From UBA10649 sp965278945 (lineage in GTDB: Bacteria > Actinomycetota > Actinomycetes > S36-B12), in assembly GCA_965278945.1 (NCBI GenBank), contig OZ257128.1:1798001-1862000 (forward strand): 64,000 bases of DNA, given 5' to 3'. A model generated the notes under the pieces. It saw only the letters and a program-made list of their open reading frames with translations. It had not been told where the DNA came from and did not search any database. This document shows positions 41,508-49,738 of the stretch, one piece after another (the first letter of the stretch is position 1; every line of letters starts with the position of its first letter). Made by a program: the position numbers and the translations under genes.

Positions 41508-42260
41508 ATGCTTACTTCGATCCTCCTCGGCCTCGTGATGGCCGCAGGCATCTGGCCGGTCGACCCGCCGCGGGTCGTCGACGGCTACGACCCACCCGAG
41601 CTGGCCTGGTCGGCCGGGCATCGGGGCATCGACCTCACCGCGACGACCGGCACCCCCGTGCTGGCGCTGGATTCCGGGACGGTCACCGTCGCCGGCTCCG
41701 TCGCCGGCAAGCTGGTCGTCGCGGTGAGCCACGGCGGCAGCCTGCGATCGACCTACGAGCCGGTGGTGGCCAGCGTCAGCGTCGGCGACGTCGTGGCGGC
41801 CGGCGACGTGCTGGGAACGGTTGCCGCGAGCGGGGGCCACTGCGGCGGGATCCGCGGCTGCCTGCATGTCGGCTTGCGGGACGCGGGCGGCTACTACGAC
41901 CCGATGAGCCTGCTCGACCGGCCTCCGGCGATCCTCAAGCCGGTCTCCGCGCTCACTCGGGCTGATCCGCCGAAGCACGCGGGTGCGCCAGCACGAACTG
42001 CGAGCGCAGACGTTCCACTGACACGTGCGTGTATCTCTGCGTCGTCGACAAGGTCGCGTGACCGAGCAACTCCTGCACCGTACGCAGATCCGCTCCGCCC
42101 TCGAGCACATGAGTCGCCGCCGTGTGGCGCAGGCCGTGCGGTGCGACCTCCGGGACCCCAGCCCCGGCCGACAGCCGGTGGACGACCGTCCGCACCGTGC
42201 GCGGGTCGATTCTGCCTCCCCGCACGCCCACGTACAGCGGACCGCTCGGCGCCGAGGTGA
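41508..42260 (+). CDS. Secreted M23 (LytM-like) peptidase domain protein, tail antisense to xerC
   Basis: The 250-residue frame has a signal peptide (MLTSILLGLVMAAGIW) and an M23 domain over about 35-150: HRGIDLTATTGTPVLALDSGTV, the repeated GDVVAAGDVLG turn and LHVGLRDAGGYYDPMSLL. It would act on peptidoglycan, though the first His-x4-Asp and second His-x-His ligands are only partly kept (HRGID is present; LHVGLR has one His), so it may be non-catalytic. Family members end soon after DPxxLL. Here about 100 further Pro/Arg/Ala-rich residues overlap xerC on the other strand, so the true end is doubtful; another frame would stop at 41965. Confidence 0.75.
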   Translation: MLTSILLGLVMAAGIWPVDPPRVVDGYDPPELAWSAGHRGIDLTATTGTPVLALDSGTVTVAGSVAGKLVVAVSHGGSLRSTYEPVVASVSVGDVVAAGDVLGTVAASGGHCGGIRGCLHVGLRDAGGYYDPMSLLDRPPAILKPVSALTRADPPKHAGAPARTASADVPLTRACISASSTRSRDRATPAPYADPLRPRAHESPPCGAGRAVRPPGPQPRPTAGGRPSAPCAGRFCLPARPRTADRSAPR

Positions 42261-42915
42261 GCTGACCGCGCACATCGAGCCATGCCTCGAGCGCCACGGC
42301 CGCAGGCTCGCCGAAGGGCACCGTGCGCTCCTTGCCGCCCTTGCCGAGCACGCGGATGGTTCGGCGTCGCCGGTCCACGGAGTCGGTGTTCGCGGAGCAG
42401 ATCTCCGCGACCCGCACGCCGGTGGCGTAGAGCAGCTCGACCAGGGAGCGGTCACGGATCGCCGCGGGATCGCCATCGTCGGCGGCGACGGCCGCATGGT
42501 CCATCAGCGCCGTCGCCTCCGTTGCATCCAGGACCGTCGGCAGGGTTCGCGCAATCTGCGGGCTGGCCAGCCGGTCGCCCGCATCGGTCGCCGTCAGGCC
42601 TCGCTGAAGGCACCATGCAGTAAAGGCCCGCGCGGCGGCCGCCCGGCGGGCAAGGCTCGCACGGGCAAGTCCATTCGCACTTTGCATCGCAAGCCAGCCG
42701 CGCAGGTGCGCGAGCGTGATCTGCGCCGGATCGACGACTGCGCGGTCGGCGCAGTACGCCAGCAAGTCGCTGACATCGCCGCGATATGCCCTGACCGTAT
42801 GGACGCTGCGGGCCCGCTCGTCGCGAACGTGCTCGATGAACACCTCCAGGGCATCTTGCAGCGCAACGGGAAGAACCCGTCCTCGCTCCGCGGGAGCAGC
42901 GTTGGCAGCCGTCAC
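41953..42915 (-). CDS. xerC: Tyrosine recombinase XerC
   Basis: Site-specific recombinase for chromosome dimer resolution at dif, 320 residues. The N-terminal SAM-like core-binding domain (~20-110) precedes the catalytic domain with R in YATGVRVAEI, K in GKGGKERTVPF, HGLRH, the second H in LLGHATLSTT and Y in TQRYTHVSVERL. It belongs to the standard dprA-xerC-rpsB neighbourhood, which argues for a housekeeping role rather than a mobile integrase. GTG 42915. Confidence 0.92.
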   Translation of the reverse strand: MTAANAAPAERGRVLPVALQDALEVFIEHVRDERARSVHTVRAYRGDVSDLLAYCADRAVVDPAQITLAHLRGWLAMQSANGLARASLARRAAAARAFTAWCLQRGLTATDAGDRLASPQIARTLPTVLDATEATALMDHAAVAADDGDPAAIRDRSLVELLYATGVRVAEICSANTDSVDRRRRTIRVLGKGGKERTVPFGEPAAVALEAWLDVRGQLTSAPSGPLYVGVRGGRIDPRTVRTVVHRLSAGAGVPEVAPHGLRHTAATHVLEGGADLRTVQELLGHATLSTTQRYTHVSVERLRSQFVLAHPRASADQPE

Positions 42916-42927
42916 CCGTCCATGGTG

Positions 42928-44046
42928 TCAATCAGCAGCCACGGCACGGGTGAGGCGCGCCAAGCGCCAGCCCCCCGCGTCCTGCCGGACCCATCCCTGA
43001 GCCTCAAGCACGCCGAGTGCCGACCAGACCGCCGGGACAGGAATCGCGGACGCGGCGGCGAGTTCCTCGGCATCGACCGCGGATCGAGTCGGCAGCGCAT
43101 CGAGCACCTGCTTCTCCGTGACACTGAGTCGATCGCGCTCGTCGGCAGGGAAGGCACCAGTGTCGTGACGACCACTCGCCAGATCGAGAAGGTCGAGCAC
43201 CTCTTGAGCTGACTCGACGAGCAGCGCGTCGCCGTCGCGGATCATGCGGTGGCAGCCAGTCGATGCGGGCGAGGTGACCGGACCGGGTACGGCGAGCACC
43301 GGTCGATTCATGGCGGCCGCAGCGCGGGCCGTGGCGATCGTGCCCGAGCGCGCGGCGGCCTCGATGACGACCGTTGCACGACTCACGGCGGCGATCACCC
43401 GGTTTCGCGACAGGAAGCGCTGGCGGCGAACCGACTCACCGGGCGGCGACTCGCTGATCACCAGTCCCTCGTCGGCGATCCTGGCGATGAGCGCATCGTG
43501 GGCGCGGGGGTAGGGCATGTCGACTCCGCCGGCGAGAACGCAGATCGTCACGCCGCCCGAGGCGAGTACGCCACGATGTGCAGCCGCATCAATGCCGAAC
43601 GCGCCGCCTGAGACCACGCACCAGCGCTCGCCGCTGAACTGCGCAGCCCAGCTCCGAGCCACCTCCTCGCCGTAGGCCGTGCAGGCCCGCGCCCCGACGA
43701 TCGACAACGACCTCAGCGCCAGCAGCCGCAGGCTCGCTGCCCCGACCGCCCAGATCGCCAAGGGCGTCTGCTCCCCCAGGTCGTTGAGCTGCGTGGGCCA
43801 CTCGCGGTCCACGCGGGTGATGATTCGCCCGCCGACCGCTGCAGCGCGTTCGTCGGCGTTGTCGACCTGCGCGCTGGCCAGGCGCAACCGCACGCCGTCG
43901 CCGTGCGCGACACCGGTGGTCGAGCGCTTGATCCGATCCACCGTCTCGATCGAGCCGATGCGGGTGACCAGCCGTCCGAACCGAGCATCACCCGGCTCGA
44001 CCGCATGGGCCAGGGCGATCAGCGCCTGCCGCTCCGCCGAGCTCAT
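42928..44046 (-). CDS. dprA: DNA-processing protein DprA
   Basis: Loads RecA on incoming single-stranded DNA in transformation. The 372 residues contain the Rossmann-like DprA core: SIVGARACTAYGEEVAR, VVSGGAFGIDAAAHRG, VLAGGVDMPYPRAH, SESPPGE, FLSRNRVIAAVSRATVVIEA and VPGPVTSPASTGCH. A C-terminal winged-helix-like domain (~310-372) follows. The ATG overlaps the yifB stop (ATGA). It pairs with yifB/comM, another transformation-related gene. Confidence 0.95.
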   Translation of the reverse strand: MSSAERQALIALAHAVEPGDARFGRLVTRIGSIETVDRIKRSTTGVAHGDGVRLRLASAQVDNADERAAAVGGRIITRVDREWPTQLNDLGEQTPLAIWAVGAASLRLLALRSLSIVGARACTAYGEEVARSWAAQFSGERWCVVSGGAFGIDAAAHRGVLASGGVTICVLAGGVDMPYPRAHDALIARIADEGLVISESPPGESVRRQRFLSRNRVIAAVSRATVVIEAAARSGTIATARAAAAMNRPVLAVPGPVTSPASTGCHRMIRDGDALLVESAQEVLDLLDLASGRHDTGAFPADERDRLSVTEKQVLDALPTRSAVDAEELAAASAIPVPAVWSALGVLEAQGWVRQDAGGWRLARLTRAVAAD

Positions 44047-45560
44047 GCTGACCAGCTCAGCGAGGCACCGCGCAGGCTCAGAGCCATTGCCACCTCGTCG
44101 CGCCCCGGTCGGGAGCGTTCCGCGAGATCGGCGAGCGTCCATGACATGCGCAGGACGCGGTCGATCCCACGCAGGTTCACCGAGCCGCGTTCCATGTCGG
44201 CCAGCAGTCGCGCGCCGGGATCGTCCGTCGGCCAGTCGCGGCGAAGCCGCGCGGCGGGTGCGGCCGCGTTCGTCGACCACGGAAGCCGGGCGTATCGCGA
44301 TCGGGCACGATCACGGGCGGCCGTCACGCGCGCGCGGGCCTGCCTGCTGGTGTCGGGTACCTCGGTGGACTGGAGTTCCGCGGCCGCGGGTTGCGACATG
44401 CGCAGCCGAATATCGATGCGGTCAAGGAGCGGCCCGGACAGCCGAGCCGCGTATCGCCGGATTGCCTGGGGCGGGCACGAGCACCCGACCCCGGTCCCGC
44501 TTCGCTGCCCGCACGGACACGGGTTCGCGGCGAGAACGAGCTGGAAGGCCGCGGGGAGCATGCCCGACCAGCCCGCCCTGTGCAGGGCGACCTGGCCGGA
44601 CTCGAGCGGCTGCCGCAGTCCCTCCAGGCTGGGCCGCGCGAACTCCGGGGCCTCGTCCATGAACAGCACGCCCCGATGCGCGAGGGTCACCGCGCCGGGC
44701 CGGACTCGATGCCCGTGCGCGGCGCCGAGCAGCGCCGCGCTGGACGCCGAGTGGTGCGGGGCTCGGTATGGCGGGCGGTGGAAGTCGTCGCGGGTCAGGC
44801 CGGCAGCTGAGTGGATGGCTGCCACCTCGATCGCCGCGTCATCGTCGAGATCGGGGAGGATGCCCGGCAGGCGTTCGGCGAGCAGGGTCTTGCCGACCCC
44901 GGGCGGTCCGACCATCGCCATGTGGTGACCGCCCGCAGCGGCCACGGTGAGCGCGAACCTGGCGTGCGCGTGGCCCCTGACGTCGGCGAGATCGGGCTGA
45001 CTCTGCTCTGGCCCGCTGACGGCTCCAGGCAGCGGCACGCCGGGGTCTACGCCGCGAAGGATGGCCAAAACCTGGGCCAGGTCGACGGCGGCAAGCACCG
45101 CGATGCCCGGCAGACGCGCGATGTCCGCGGCGCCATCCGCGGCGACGATCACGCGCGCCAGCCCTCCTGCACGTGCCGCCAGAGCCCCGGCGAGCGCTCC
45201 TCGGGTTGCCCGGAGCCGGCCATCAAGGCCCAGCTCGCCGATGAATGCCGTTCCCCCAAGATCGACTCCGTCAAGCTGGGCATTCGCGGCAAGTACGCCG
45301 ATGGCAATCGGCAGATCCAGGCCGGCTCCGTGCTTGGGGATCTCGGCCGGGGTGAGGCTGATGGTCACGCGACGGTTCGGCCATCGTGCGCCGGTGCTCT
45401 CGATCGCCGAACGAGCCCGCCACCGCGACTCCCCGACTGACGTGTCGGGAAGCCCGATGACGCCGACGCTGGGCAGCCCGTCGGACACCTCCGCCTCCAC
45501 GGTGACCATCGCGCCCGTCACGCCCCACAGGACCACGCCATGCACCTGGGCAAGCGTCAT
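44043..45560 (-). CDS. yifB: YifB/ComM family Mg chelatase-like AAA+ ATPase
   Basis: AAA+ helicase-type ATPase (ComM) that aids branch migration in natural transformation. The 505 residues have an N-terminal Lon-S5-like fold (LPSVGVIGLPDTSVGESRWR, ISLTPAEIPKHGAGLDLPIA). Then come Walker A MVGPPGVGKT, Walker B GVLFMDEAPEF, a zinc-like CPCG...CSC cluster and the C-terminal lid. ATG 45560 begins MTLAQVHGVVLWG as in homologues; the frame extends 22 residues upstream without support. Confidence 0.95.
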   Translation of the reverse strand: MTLAQVHGVVLWGVTGAMVTVEAEVSDGLPSVGVIGLPDTSVGESRWRARSAIESTGARWPNRRVTISLTPAEIPKHGAGLDLPIAIGVLAANAQLDGVDLGGTAFIGELGLDGRLRATRGALAGALAARAGGLARVIVAADGAADIARLPGIAVLAAVDLAQVLAILRGVDPGVPLPGAVSGPEQSQPDLADVRGHAHARFALTVAAAGGHHMAMVGPPGVGKTLLAERLPGILPDLDDDAAIEVAAIHSAAGLTRDDFHRPPYRAPHHSASSAALLGAAHGHRVRPGAVTLAHRGVLFMDEAPEFARPSLEGLRQPLESGQVALHRAGWSGMLPAAFQLVLAANPCPCGQRSGTGVGCSCPPQAIRRYAARLSGPLLDRIDIRLRMSQPAAAELQSTEVPDTSRQARARVTAARDRARSRYARLPWSTNAAAPAARLRRDWPTDDPGARLLADMERGSVNLRGIDRVLRMSWTLADLAERSRPGRDEVAMALSLRGASLSWSA

Positions 45561-45567
45561 CGTGTCG

Positions 45568-45921
45568 CTACACCCCCTTGATGTGCTGCAGAACGGGTGG
45601 TCCCGCGGGCGGCTGGAGGATGCCAATGACGTCGAAGCGGATCTCCGGCACGTGCACCTGCTGCTCGTCGAGCCATCGCAGCGCCAGTTGCCGAAGCCTG
45701 CGGACCTTACGAGGCCCGACTGCCTCGATCGGATTGCCGAATCTCTCGCTGGAACGGGTCTTCACCTCGCAGACAACCAGCCGCGGGCCATCGCGAGCGA
45801 TGACGTCGAGCTCCCCCAGCGCGCACCGCCAGTTGCGCGCGAGGATCGTCAATCCCTGCCGCTCCAGGTGCATCACGGCGAGATCCTCGCCGTATCTACC
45901 GAGCGCGTCTTTCGCCTTCAC
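45568..45921 (-). CDS. yraN: YraN family (UPF0102) nuclease-like protein
   Basis: Small restriction-endonuclease-fold protein, 117 residues: GRYGEDLAVMHLERQGLTIL, NWRCALGELDVIARDGPRLVV and CEVKTRSSERFG supply the E-D-ExK-type acidic and lysine residues. Biochemical role is not settled. GTG 45921 has GGAGGG 9 bp upstream; GTG 45930 is in frame but stands only 1 bp from that site. It sits in the conserved rnhB-yraN-yifB-dprA order. Confidence 0.92.
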   Translation of the reverse strand: MKAKDALGRYGEDLAVMHLERQGLTILARNWRCALGELDVIARDGPRLVVCEVKTRSSERFGNPIEAVGPRKVRRLRQLALRWLDEQQVHVPEIRFDVIGILQPPAGPPVLQHIKGV

Positions 45922-46028
45922 CGCGATCACCCCTCCGGGGTGAACGCTTCACGGTGCCGCACACTAAGCCGACTGTCCGCACGCGCGTTGTGGACGCCTG
46001 CCCGTCGCAGCGGGCCGGCTGTGACTTG

Positions 46029-46931
46029 CTAGGGAGCCTCTCCCTCGAGCTCGGCGCGAGCATCGGCGAGCTGGGACATCATCGCCTCGTCGAGCACCGG
46101 AAACTGCGGGTCGATCTTCATCAGGGTGTGCGCGAGGATCGCGGACACACAGATCCGCGCAAACCACTTGCGGTCGGCCGGAACCACGTACCACGGCGCC
46201 CAATCAGTGCTGGTGTTCGACAGCATCTGGGAGTAGGCATGCTGGTACTCGTCCCAGTGGCGTCGCTCGCGCGCATCCGCGAGCGAGAACTTCCAGTTCT
46301 TCGACGGCTCATCGATCCGCGACAAGAACCGCTTGCGCTGCTCGTCCTTCGACAGGTTCAAGAACACCTTGACGACGACGATGCCGTTGTCCGTCAGGTA
46401 CCGCTCCCAGTCGTTGATCTCCCGGTAGCGACGCTTCCACACATCGACCGAGTCGTCGGTGTCGGGCAGTCGCTCCAGGTCGAGGAACTCCGGATGCACG
46501 CGAACCACGAGAACCTCTTCGTAGTGCGACCGGTTGAAGATGCCGATCTCGCCGCGGGCCGGGAGCCGGATCGCAGTGCGCCACAGGTAGTCGTGATCCA
46601 GCTCCTCATGGGTCGGTGCCTTGAAGCTGTGCACGTGAACACCCTGCGGGTTGACGCCGGACATGACGTGCTTGATGGTTCCGTCCTTGCCCGCGGCGTC
46701 CATGGCCTGCAGGCAGAGCAGGACTCCGTAGGTGTCCTGGGCCGCGAGTCGCTCCTGGTACTCCGACAGCAGCGCCACCCCGGACGCCAGCAGTGCCGCA
46801 CCGTCCTCCTTGCTGATGGTCGGCGGCTTGTATGACGGATCGAAGTCCAGCCCGAGCACGACCTTCGAGCCGGGCTTCACGCGAAGGGGGTCGATGAGCT
46901 CGGAAACGATCTTGTCTCGAGCATCAGTCAC
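46029..46931 (-). CDS. ppk2: Polyphosphate kinase 2 family phosphotransferase
   Basis: Transfers phosphate between polyphosphate and a nucleotide. The 300 residues carry the P-loop-like AMDAAGKDGTIKHV, GVNPQGVHVHSFKAPT, DYLWR and FNRSHYEEVLVVRVHPE, and the lid region KRRYREINDWERYL. The pattern fits the single-domain PPK2 group active on AMP or ADP; which one cannot be read. GTG 46931 overlaps the rnhB stop (GTGA). Its insertion between rnhB and yraN is less common than the flanking order. Confidence 0.93.
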   Translation of the reverse strand: MTDARDKIVSELIDPLRVKPGSKVVLGLDFDPSYKPPTISKEDGAALLASGVALLSEYQERLAAQDTYGVLLCLQAMDAAGKDGTIKHVMSGVNPQGVHVHSFKAPTHEELDHDYLWRTAIRLPARGEIGIFNRSHYEEVLVVRVHPEFLDLERLPDTDDSVDVWKRRYREINDWERYLTDNGIVVVKVFLNLSKDEQRKRFLSRIDEPSKNWKFSLADARERRHWDEYQHAYSQMLSNTSTDWAPWYVVPADRKWFARICVSAILAHTLMKIDPQFPVLDEAMMSQLADARAELEGEAP

Positions 46932-47617
46932 GAGGGCACTCCTTGGTCTCCGGGCTCCGGCAGTCGCCACGACCTGCGGTGCTGCTCGCACGAACCCAGG
47001 CGGCGGATCGCATCCATGTGCTCGGGCGTCGCGTAGCCCTTGTTCTCGTGCCAACCGTAGTGCGGATACGCCTCCGCGAGACCCATCATCAGTGCGTCCC
47101 GCTCGGTCTTGGCCAGCACGCTCGCAGCCGCGACGGACGCGCACGTCAGGTCGGCCTTGATCCGCGTCTTGACGGGCGCGATATCCGCATTGAGCGGATC
47201 CGGATCGGACTCGTCGGCGAAAAGATCCGGTTGATTAGGGCGCGACAGCCAGTCGTGATTGCCGTCGAGCAGGAAGGCATCGGGCGCCTCGGGCAGCGCG
47301 GCGAGCGCCCGTCGACCGGCCCGACGAAGCGCGGCGATGATGCCGATCTCGTCGATCTCGGCCGCACTCGCATGGCCCACCGAGTAGCCCACGACCCACC
47401 GCTGGATCCGCGGCACGAGCGACACTCGGGCCGCGGGTGTTAGCAGCTTGCTGTCCCGGACGCCTGGCAGCGGACGTCGGACCGACTCATCGACGAGCAC
47501 CATGCCGACGCTCACCGGTCCGCTGAGCGCTCCTCGTCCTACCTCGTCGACCGAGCACAGCAGCCTGATGCCCGAGCGCAGCAGTCCCTTTTCGACGCGA
47601 AGGGTGACGGTGTGCAC
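46928..47617 (-). CDS. rnhB: Ribonuclease HII
   Basis: Cleaves RNA in RNA:DNA hybrids and single ribonucleotides in DNA. The 229 residues hold the family's acidic site: VDEVGRGALSGPVSVG (Asp, Glu), FLLDGNHDWLS (Asp), and later acidic residues near VAAASVLAKTERDALM. HYGWHENKGYATPEH is the typical C-terminal loop. GTG 47617 begins 3 bp after the lepB stop. Confidence 0.94.
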   Translation of the reverse strand: MHTVTLRVEKGLLRSGIRLLCSVDEVGRGALSGPVSVGMVLVDESVRRPLPGVRDSKLLTPAARVSLVPRIQRWVVGYSVGHASAAEIDEIGIIAALRRAGRRALAALPEAPDAFLLDGNHDWLSRPNQPDLFADESDPDPLNADIAPVKTRIKADLTCASVAAASVLAKTERDALMMGLAEAYPHYGWHENKGYATPEHMDAIRRLGSCEQHRRSWRLPEPGDQGVPS

Positions 47618-47620
47618 GAC

Positions 47621-48454
47621 TCAGCCGGCGTCCGCGACGTCGTCAGTAGCGTCCGACGGCGCAGGAGATGCAGCCGGACTCGGCGAGACCCCGCGCGGCC
47701 CGTCGACGATCGCGGGGTTGCCGTAGATCTCCGGGATCGTCTGCGTGCCGAACTGCGAGAACGGCCAGACCACAAGGAACACGCGACCTACGACGTTGTC
47801 GACGGGCACGCCGCCGTTGTCCACGTCGAGGTGGTAGCGGGAGTCGCGCGAGTTGCCGCGGTTGTCGCCCATGACGAAGACACTGCCCGGAGGCACGATG
47901 ATGTCGAAGGCCTCCTGGTCGGTCGGGCCGATGATGTAGTCCTCGTCGAGAGGCACGCCGTTCAGGACGATGCGCCCGTCGACGTCGCAGCAGGCCACTC
48001 GGTCTCCCGCAACCCCGATGACCCGCTTCACCAGATCCTGGCCGGTATCGCTAGGCACCAGCCCGACAAACGTCAGCGCGTTGTGAATCGCCCCGGCGAC
48101 ACCGTCCGCGGGCGGCGGCGGGTCCTCGAGCCAGTCACCTGGATCCTTGAAGACCACGATCTCACCGCGTGAGACTCCCGCGAGAGTTGTCGTGATCTTC
48201 GAGGCGAGGATCCGGTCGCTGACCTTGAGAGTGTCCTCCATCGACGCACTCGGGACGTAGAACGCCTGGACGAGGAATGCTCGCACGAGTGCGGACAGGA
48301 CAAGTGCGGAGACGACGATGATGCCCATCTCCCGAAGCCACCGCCCGGTCGAGTTGCGGTCGGATTGCGGCGCCTGGCCGCGCGCGTGACGGCGGCGCAT
48401 GCCGGGTTCGGCATCGGGCAGCTGCTCGTGCGGATCGCGCGCGGAGACGGCCAC
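47621..48454 (-). CDS. lepB: Signal peptidase I, second copy
   Basis: Membrane-bound Ser/Lys protease removing Sec and Tat signal peptides. The 277 residues start with a polar, Arg-rich cytoplasmic stretch, then one transmembrane helix (EMGIIVVSALVLSALVRAF). The catalytic serine is in VPSASMEDTL, the lysine in LVKRVIGVAGDRV, and GDNRGNSRDSR is box E. A Pro/Ser/Ala-rich extracellular tail ends the protein. Its GTG shares one base with the stop of the upstream copy (TAGTG). Confidence 0.93.
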   Translation of the reverse strand: MAVSARDPHEQLPDAEPGMRRRHARGQAPQSDRNSTGRWLREMGIIVVSALVLSALVRAFLVQAFYVPSASMEDTLKVSDRILASKITTTLAGVSRGEIVVFKDPGDWLEDPPPPADGVAGAIHNALTFVGLVPSDTGQDLVKRVIGVAGDRVACCDVDGRIVLNGVPLDEDYIIGPTDQEAFDIIVPPGSVFVMGDNRGNSRDSRYHLDVDNGGVPVDNVVGRVFLVVWPFSQFGTQTIPEIYGNPAIVDGPRGVSPSPAASPAPSDATDDVADAG

Positions 48455-49143
48455 TACGAGCCCGTCGGAGCAGCCGCAGGCGCGACCGAGGCGAATGTCT
48501 CGGGAATCGGCAGGAACTCCAGGCTGGTGAACGGCCAGACCACAGCCATCGCGCGGCCGACGACCTTGGACTCCGGCACGAAGCCACCGCCGGGGTCGCC
48601 GAGGTGCGCGCGCGAGTCCGCGGAGTTGGAGCGATGGTCACCCATGACCCACAGCATGCCCTGCGGCACGACGACATCGAAGTCTTGGGTGCTCGGGTCG
48701 TCGCCCGGGTAGATGTACGACTCCTCGTCCAGCGGTGTGCCGTTGACGGTTACGCGCCCGTTCTCGTCACAGCACGTCACGCGATCACCCCCGACCCCGA
48801 TCACGCGCTTGATGAAGTCGGTGGAGTCCGGGGGCATGACGCCAATGGACTGACCGATCCACGCGAACACACCGGCAACGGGATTACGGGAGACGACCTC
48901 GCTCGACGGAACGAAGGAGTCGGATCCGTCGAACACCACGATGTCGCCGCGCTCGACGGGGCGAAAGTGATACACCGCCCGATTGACCAGCACCCGATCG
49001 CCGATGGCAAGCGTGTCCTGCATCGACCCCGAGGGGATGGAGAACGGCTTGACGACGAAGGTGGTGATGAGCAGGACGACGCCGAGGGCGATCGCAATGG
49101 TGAGCGGGATGTCCCACCACGACTGCCGATCCGAGTCGGCCAA
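48454..49143 (-). CDS. lepB: Signal peptidase I, first copy
   Basis: Second tandem signal peptidase, 229 residues: transmembrane helix at ~12-32, catalytic serine in IPSGSMQDTL, lysine in FIKRVIGVGGDRV, and GDHRSNSADSRAH. It is as complete as its neighbour, so both should be active. The start is TTG 49143, five bases after the rplS stop; no stronger start lies before the membrane helix, so translation probably depends on coupling to rplS. Confidence 0.92.
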   Translation of the reverse strand: MADSDRQSWWDIPLTIAIALGVVLLITTFVVKPFSIPSGSMQDTLAIGDRVLVNRAVYHFRPVERGDIVVFDGSDSFVPSSEVVSRNPVAGVFAWIGQSIGVMPPDSTDFIKRVIGVGGDRVTCCDENGRVTVNGTPLDEESYIYPGDDPSTQDFDVVVPQGMLWVMGDHRSNSADSRAHLGDPGGGFVPESKVVGRAMAVVWPFTSLEFLPIPETFASVAPAAAPTGS

Positions 49144-49148
49144 GCCGC

Positions 49149-49514
49149 TCAGCCCTCGGACTTGACCGACGGCTCGCGAAGCTCGCGGATCTTGGCCTTC
49201 TTGCCGCGCAGCTCGCGCAGGTAGTAGAGCTTGGCGCGACGCACGTCACCGCGGGTCACGACCTCGATCTTCTCGATGATCGGGGTGTGCACCGGGAAGG
49301 TGCGCTCCACGCCGACGCCGTACGAGACCTTGCGGACCGTGAAGGTCTCGCTGACCCCGGCGCCCGCGCGAGCGATGACAACGCCCTGGAACAACTGCAC
49401 GCGGGACTTGCTGCCTTCGACGACCCTGACGAACACCTTGAGGGTGTCGCCGGCGCGGAAGTCGGGGATGTCGGTCTTCAGTGATGCCGCATCGACTGGG
49501 TCGAGGGTCTTCAT
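49149..49514 (-). CDS. rplS: 50S ribosomal protein bL19
   Basis: Large-subunit protein at the subunit interface, 121 residues: DIPDFRAGDTLKVFVRVVEG, SRVQLFQGVVIARAG, FTVRKVSYGVGVERTFPVH and RAKLYYLRELRGKKAKI. ATG 49514 has GGAAG about 8 bp upstream; the frame runs nine residues further 5' without support. It is normally followed by lepB in this phylum. Confidence 0.97.
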   Translation of the reverse strand: MKTLDPVDAASLKTDIPDFRAGDTLKVFVRVVEGSKSRVQLFQGVVIARAGAGVSETFTVRKVSYGVGVERTFPVHTPIIEKIEVVTRGDVRRAKLYYLRELRGKKAKIRELREPSVKSEG

Positions 49515-49660
49515 CGGGTGTCGCTTCCTTGCAGGCGCCACGGGTCGCCCACGGTTGTGGGATGTCTAATGGTCAAGCAGGCCGTTCGCTCCACGGGCCG
49601 CGTCCCCTGTGGCGGGGCGGTCCGAGGTCATCCCACGGGGAGACCCTTCTTGAAGCCCCC

Positions 49661-49671
49661 ACAGTCTGCCA
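49661..49671 (-). promoter_or_regulatory. Possible rplS -10 region
   Basis: TGGCAGACTGT on the minus strand, an extended -10-like sequence 147 bp upstream of rplS. Nearly the same string occurs before rpsP (TGGCAGAATAC) and just before the K+ channel start (TGGCAGACTC). No convincing -35 is visible. Support is only this recurrence. Confidence 0.3.
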
Positions 49672-49738
49672 CGATGTGGACCCCGGGCCCAAACCCGGTG
49701 CCGACTATCCACCGCCGACCCGTAGGCAGGCAGCCCTC

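Noticed and set aside
41953..42915. Tyrosine recombinase as a mobile-element integrase
   Set aside because: It sits in the conserved dprA-rpsB neighbourhood with no attachment site, excisionase or phage gene; housekeeping XerC fits.
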